64,000 bases of DNA from Paragordius varius. Lineage: Eukaryota; Nematomorpha. Below the pieces are notes generated by a model. That model was not told the origin of the DNA. It did no database searches and was given only the letters and a program-made list of their open reading frames with translations. This document shows, piece by piece, positions 60,424 through 64,000 of this stretch; positions within the stretch are counted from its first letter, which is position 1; the number at the start of each line of letters is the position of its first letter. Location: contig OZ176058.1 of the NCBI GenBank assembly GCA_964247055.1, positions 1,488,001-1,552,000 of the forward strand, written 5' to 3'. A program made the translations under genes and the position numbers.

Positions 60424-63279
60424 CAATTTTTACTGTAAGTTAAAACTTTACCAGTGAGAACATTATGATAAAATGAAATTTAAATATAAAATTAAAATAT
60501 TATGTGCTTTTTTTAATTTCTATATCATTTTTGTATTAAATTTAAACTTCAATTTAACTTCATGATCTCTTGGGGAAATTTTTCGGGACCATTTAAAAAT
60601 TAGCGGCGCCTGATACAAAATTTTTTTAATAAAATACTGTAAAGTTATAAATCATCATCTCAAACTCCGCCTACTTCCTGAAAAGAAAACTCAAATAACT
60701 GCATATTATGGTTAAAATTATGAATAATTTATTTTAATAAGTTAATTGCAATTTGGCAGCATTCATCATTTATTTTAACATAAGTTGTTTTTTTCAATCG
60801 TTTGAGATATTTGATCGGAAGGAATTAAAATATGTATTAATTCTATGTTGAAATAAAAGAGAGGATGGATTTTACTTACCAACACTAGTTTGTTTATTAC
60901 TTTGGGTTCCAAGACTACCATGTCGAGGACAAAGATATAAAAATGTAATGAAGTATCAACCTCAATATCAACTCACCAATCTCGTAACAGCTATTTGTTT
61001 GAATTAAATCTTACTACTTATTCTGTATTATGTCTACATTTTTAGTCCAGCGAATCAGATTTTAATCTTTCTCAACACGATACAACTTATTCATTTCATT
61101 TTCTGATACACATTGAGGTCTTTGACCTCATGCCTGTTTAAAATTATTATCTAAAAAATATGTAACAAATCAACACCATTGCAAAAGTTTGCATTTATAT
61201 AACATTTTGTACCGAATAAAAATTTTTAAAACTTGATATTACCTATTTTATGGATAAACCAAGTAAAAATTTATTCATGTGGCATGAGTTATTATTATAA
61301 ATGATGCAATTTAAACCACTTTTTCTGTTAATACATGTTAGATGATATTTATATAAAAATTTAGCCTTAATATTAGCGTTAGAAACAGGGAAGTAGTATA
61401 ATATGGTTTTATAACCAAATTTTTTTGAATATATTGGCATATATATATAATTATTAGGATAAAAGCATAAATTAAAATAAGGACCGTTTTTTTCAGGAGT
61501 TTTTTTTAAAATAACTTAAACATAGTCGGGAATCACTAGATACCCTACGAATCTAAGTGAATCAAATCAATACACCAATAACAATTGTGAATCATGTTAC
61601 AAAACTGGCACATCCATTTTTTTCACGCCTATAATTTTTTGTAAACCTTTTGAAATTTGAGTATACATCTAAATACTATAAAATAATTTATCACTCAAAT
61701 ATATATAATTTTTATTGATATGGAATTAAAATTTTAGAACATGGAAGCTAGCTAAAGCCAGATAATAAAGGCATTGGGTGGAGTGAATATAAGGAAACAT
61801 TCTTGCCTAGCATTTTTAAGAGATTCCTTAATTTGGAGTAAATAAAAAGCTAAGGAAACCCTAAAATATCAACATTAGATTTTTGAGGAAAAACTTGTTT
61901 TCAAGTGAATAAAAAAATTTATTAAAGGAAACCCTACAAATTTTTTAGGATGCTAAATACCATCCTTAAATATTTATAAATTTATTACAATCGATACTAG
62001 AGAATCAAACAAGGCAATTAGAGCTAATACGGTTTTGATATTAGAAAAAATTCAAACATTAGGGTAATTTTTATTATTATTTTAAATTTATCTAGTATAT
62101 TTGGACTACAGTGTAAAAATTTACAAATTATTTTAATGTTTGCTCTACGATCTTTGAGAAATATTTGTTTGCAAATGCTTTAATTTGTTCAGAGAAAAAT
62201 GTGGATATAACAAATATGGTATTCAGCTATTTAATTTAGGTTAACTCGATTAATTTATTATTTAAATATCCCCAGCAATCATACCATAATACAAGAATTC
62301 ATCTTAATATCTTATCTGCCATCTTAATAATGTTGCGTGGTATTTTTTATAAATAATTTCGAAACTTATTTTCATATAGTACACTCTATTATCAAGCATC
62401 CAAGTGTATTTAAATTCATTTATTTTAAATTACCAATCATTTTAAATTATATTAATTATATTATTACATTTTATTAAGTTTAATACCATTGCTGTAATAA
62501 TTATAATCATAAAATGTAATAATATTAGGTAAAAATCCACCAAAAATATATTTTAAAAATTACGCATAAAACGTAAAAACCAAACTACAAAATTTTTAAC
62601 ATCTATATTTAAAAACCTTTATATATATAGCTCATCAATTTTAGTTTCAAAACAGGGAATAGAGATGACATTGGTAATCATTCAATTAATATATCTAATT
62701 AAAAATAGCAATTATAAGTGTTGAAAAGTATGGATGTGTTTCTTAAAAAAATATTTGGCTATCAAAGTAAAAAATGGAATTATGCAATTGAAAATATAGA
62801 GACAAATATATTCTTCTAAAAGAAAACCAAACATTACAAATCTTGATTTATTTCTATATAACTCATTTTTTATAATGGTAAAGTGTGTAGAGATATATAT
62901 TAATATCACAATCAATTCTATATTTTACAATCGTATTTAAATAGCTTATAGAATAATTTAAATTTAATGTATGTTTATTTTTTGAATAAAATAATTGTAA
63001 TTATAATTTTACATTCAGTATAACTTCAATTTATACTGTATTTTATACTTTTTATTCAAAGTTTTACTGTAAAAGTTATTCTTAAATATATCATTCGTAG
63101 ATTTTTGCACCAAATATATCTTTCATCTAATCAGGGGTCAAATGGTTTCGCAGGCCGCATTTGAAAAATGTATTGGCATTAACAAAAGTGTAAAAATAAC
63201 TATTTATTGTAACTTTTAAGCTAGTTTATAACCGAAATTCGGAAGATTAATCTGAGGCTATGTCGAAAATAAAATTGAA
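60424..63279. other. 2.9 kb AT-rich, no recognised feature
   Basis: Only ORFs under 70 codons occur, and none has recognisable domains or splice context. A phrase 'aaggaaaccctaaa' recurs near 61,852 and 61,925 but does not form an array. Confidence 0.5.
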
Positions 63280-64000
63280 TTGTTGTTGTTGTTGTTGAGC
63301 TTGTAGTCGGTTATCGACCATTAGCAATTTTGTAGGAAAACGTTCTCCATTCGGTTCTGTCGTGAGCTTTTTGAGATAAATTTTGCAATGACAATTTGGA
63401 AAGGGATAAGATTTCGTCTACCCAGCGAATACGTCTGCGTCCTCTTCCTCTCTTACCATTAACTTTTCCCAACATAATATCCTTTTCCAAAGAATTGCCC
63501 CGAATAATGTGTCCAAAGTAGCCGAATTTTTGTTTTATTATTTTACCCCGAAGCGTTGTTTGTGGGTTAATTTTATTTACAATGTCGATATTCTTTATTT
63601 TGTCCTTCCATGTTATACCAAGTATCTTTTACCAGCAAAACATTTCAAACGCGTTTATTCTTTTTTCGTCTTCATTTTTGATAGTCCAGCTTTCACACCC
63701 GTATAACATGATAGGAAAGATTAATGCATTTACTAGTCGAATTTTTGTTTTAAGAGTTATGTCATGAGATTTCCATAACTTGTAGTGTGAGGATAGAGCG
63801 CATTTGGCGATAGCTATGCGTCTTCTTATTTCTTGGGAACTGGAGCTTAAGTTGTTGATAATGCTTCCAAGGTATGTGTATTCGTTGACTACGTGAATTG
63901 TTTCGCCATTAATCCGAAGCAAGTCATAGGAATGAGGGGAGTTGATATGTAAAATTTTAGTTTTGTTGAGGTTTAATGTAAGATTGTATTTTTTGCACAC
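63280..64000 (-). mobile_element. RTE-clade LINE, 3' end
   Basis: The minus-strand frame from the right edge to 63,311 codes for 229 residues of the RT C-terminal region. In order are L-N-L-N-K-T-K-I, Y-T-Y-L-G-S-I-I, E-I-R-R-R-I-A-I-A-K, L-K-T-K-I-R-L-V, Y-G-C-E-S-W-T-I-K, R-I-N-A-F-E-M-F-C-W, then G-Y-F-G-H-I-I-R and G-R-G-R-R-R-I-R-W-V-D. This matches the RTE/BovB-type C-terminus. One in-frame TAA (63,629-63,631) follows F-C-W, where family members usually have Arg. The short 3' UTR ends in a (CAA)n tail (63,280-63,296 as TTG), typical of RTE. The RT catalytic core and endonuclease lie beyond the window. Confidence 0.88.
63311..64000 (-). pseudogene. RTE-clade reverse transcriptase C-terminal part
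   Basis: Continues off the right edge at its 5' side and ends with TAA at 63,311-63,313. It is open apart from the single stop at 63,629, so this is a recently decayed LINE copy, in contrast to the old YADD relics to the left. Its coding bias and GC content are clearly higher than the surroundings. Confidence 0.88.

Overview
The window is very AT-rich eukaryotic DNA, with introns signalled by GT..AG and polypyrimidine/AG motifs, no bacterial-style gene packing and no complete host gene. The recognisable coding pieces all belong to transposable elements: a Ty3/gypsy LTR element, a Penelope-like element, an RTE-clade LINE tail, an R2-type endonuclease fragment, and a cut-and-paste transposase with a FCCFLCCWDSR motif of a kind I know from arthropod genomes. 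The best guess is an arthropod, probably an insect. The species cannot be named from the sequence.

From 1 to about 57,570 the substrate is one old repeat landscape. It consists of degenerate units, some in tandem at about 1.3-1.8 kb spacing, in both orientations, organised into large interlocking inverted repeats. The largest pairs 1,390-8,790 with 17,450-25,250 (mirror centre near 13.2 kb). A second pairs 8,750-14,770 with 35,050-40,070 (centre near 24.9 kb). A smaller one pairs 11,700-13,560 with 27,590-29,470. A direct duplication links 22,060-26,360 to 30,040-34,690. The key observation is that many units, on their sense strand, carry the reverse-transcriptase catalytic box read as E-(I/M)-L-Y-A-D-D-(L/M). 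Between the three sub-types the Leu, Tyr, Ala and Asp codons differ mostly at synonymous positions. The landscape is therefore best read as the wreck of a multiplied YADD-type (non-LTR-like) retroelement family, not as anonymous satellite.

Younger elements sit in this substrate. 6,979-7,210 and 19,099-19,328 are two copies of a short TIR element on mirror-image sides of the largest palindrome. 8,803-9,052 and 39,806-40,062 are a foldback-like minisatellite. 12,697-13,200 and 27,896-28,449 are a hAT-like non-autonomous element inside a YADD box. 15,160-15,745 is an R2-type LINE fragment, also inside a YADD box. 26,372-27,489 is a CACT-ended element with a TAA target duplication and an empty site elsewhere in the window. 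42,839-47,325 is a young but broken gypsy element flanked by CATTA.

48,994-56,264 is a nested stack. The outer DNA transposon has roughly 350-bp terminal inverted repeats and a decayed, intron-bearing transposase on the minus strand. Its left repeat is split by a 1.1-kb inverted-repeat element holding an exon-like ORF. Its body is split by a Penelope-like element arranged as an inverted dimer with two almost identical 913-bp arms.

From 57,570 to the end the old repeats fade. A candidate terminal exon lies at 58,847-59,127, two small foldback/MITE elements at 59.3-60.4 kb, then about 2.8 kb of AT-rich sequence with nothing recognisable. The 3' end of an RTE-clade LINE enters from the right edge on the minus strand.
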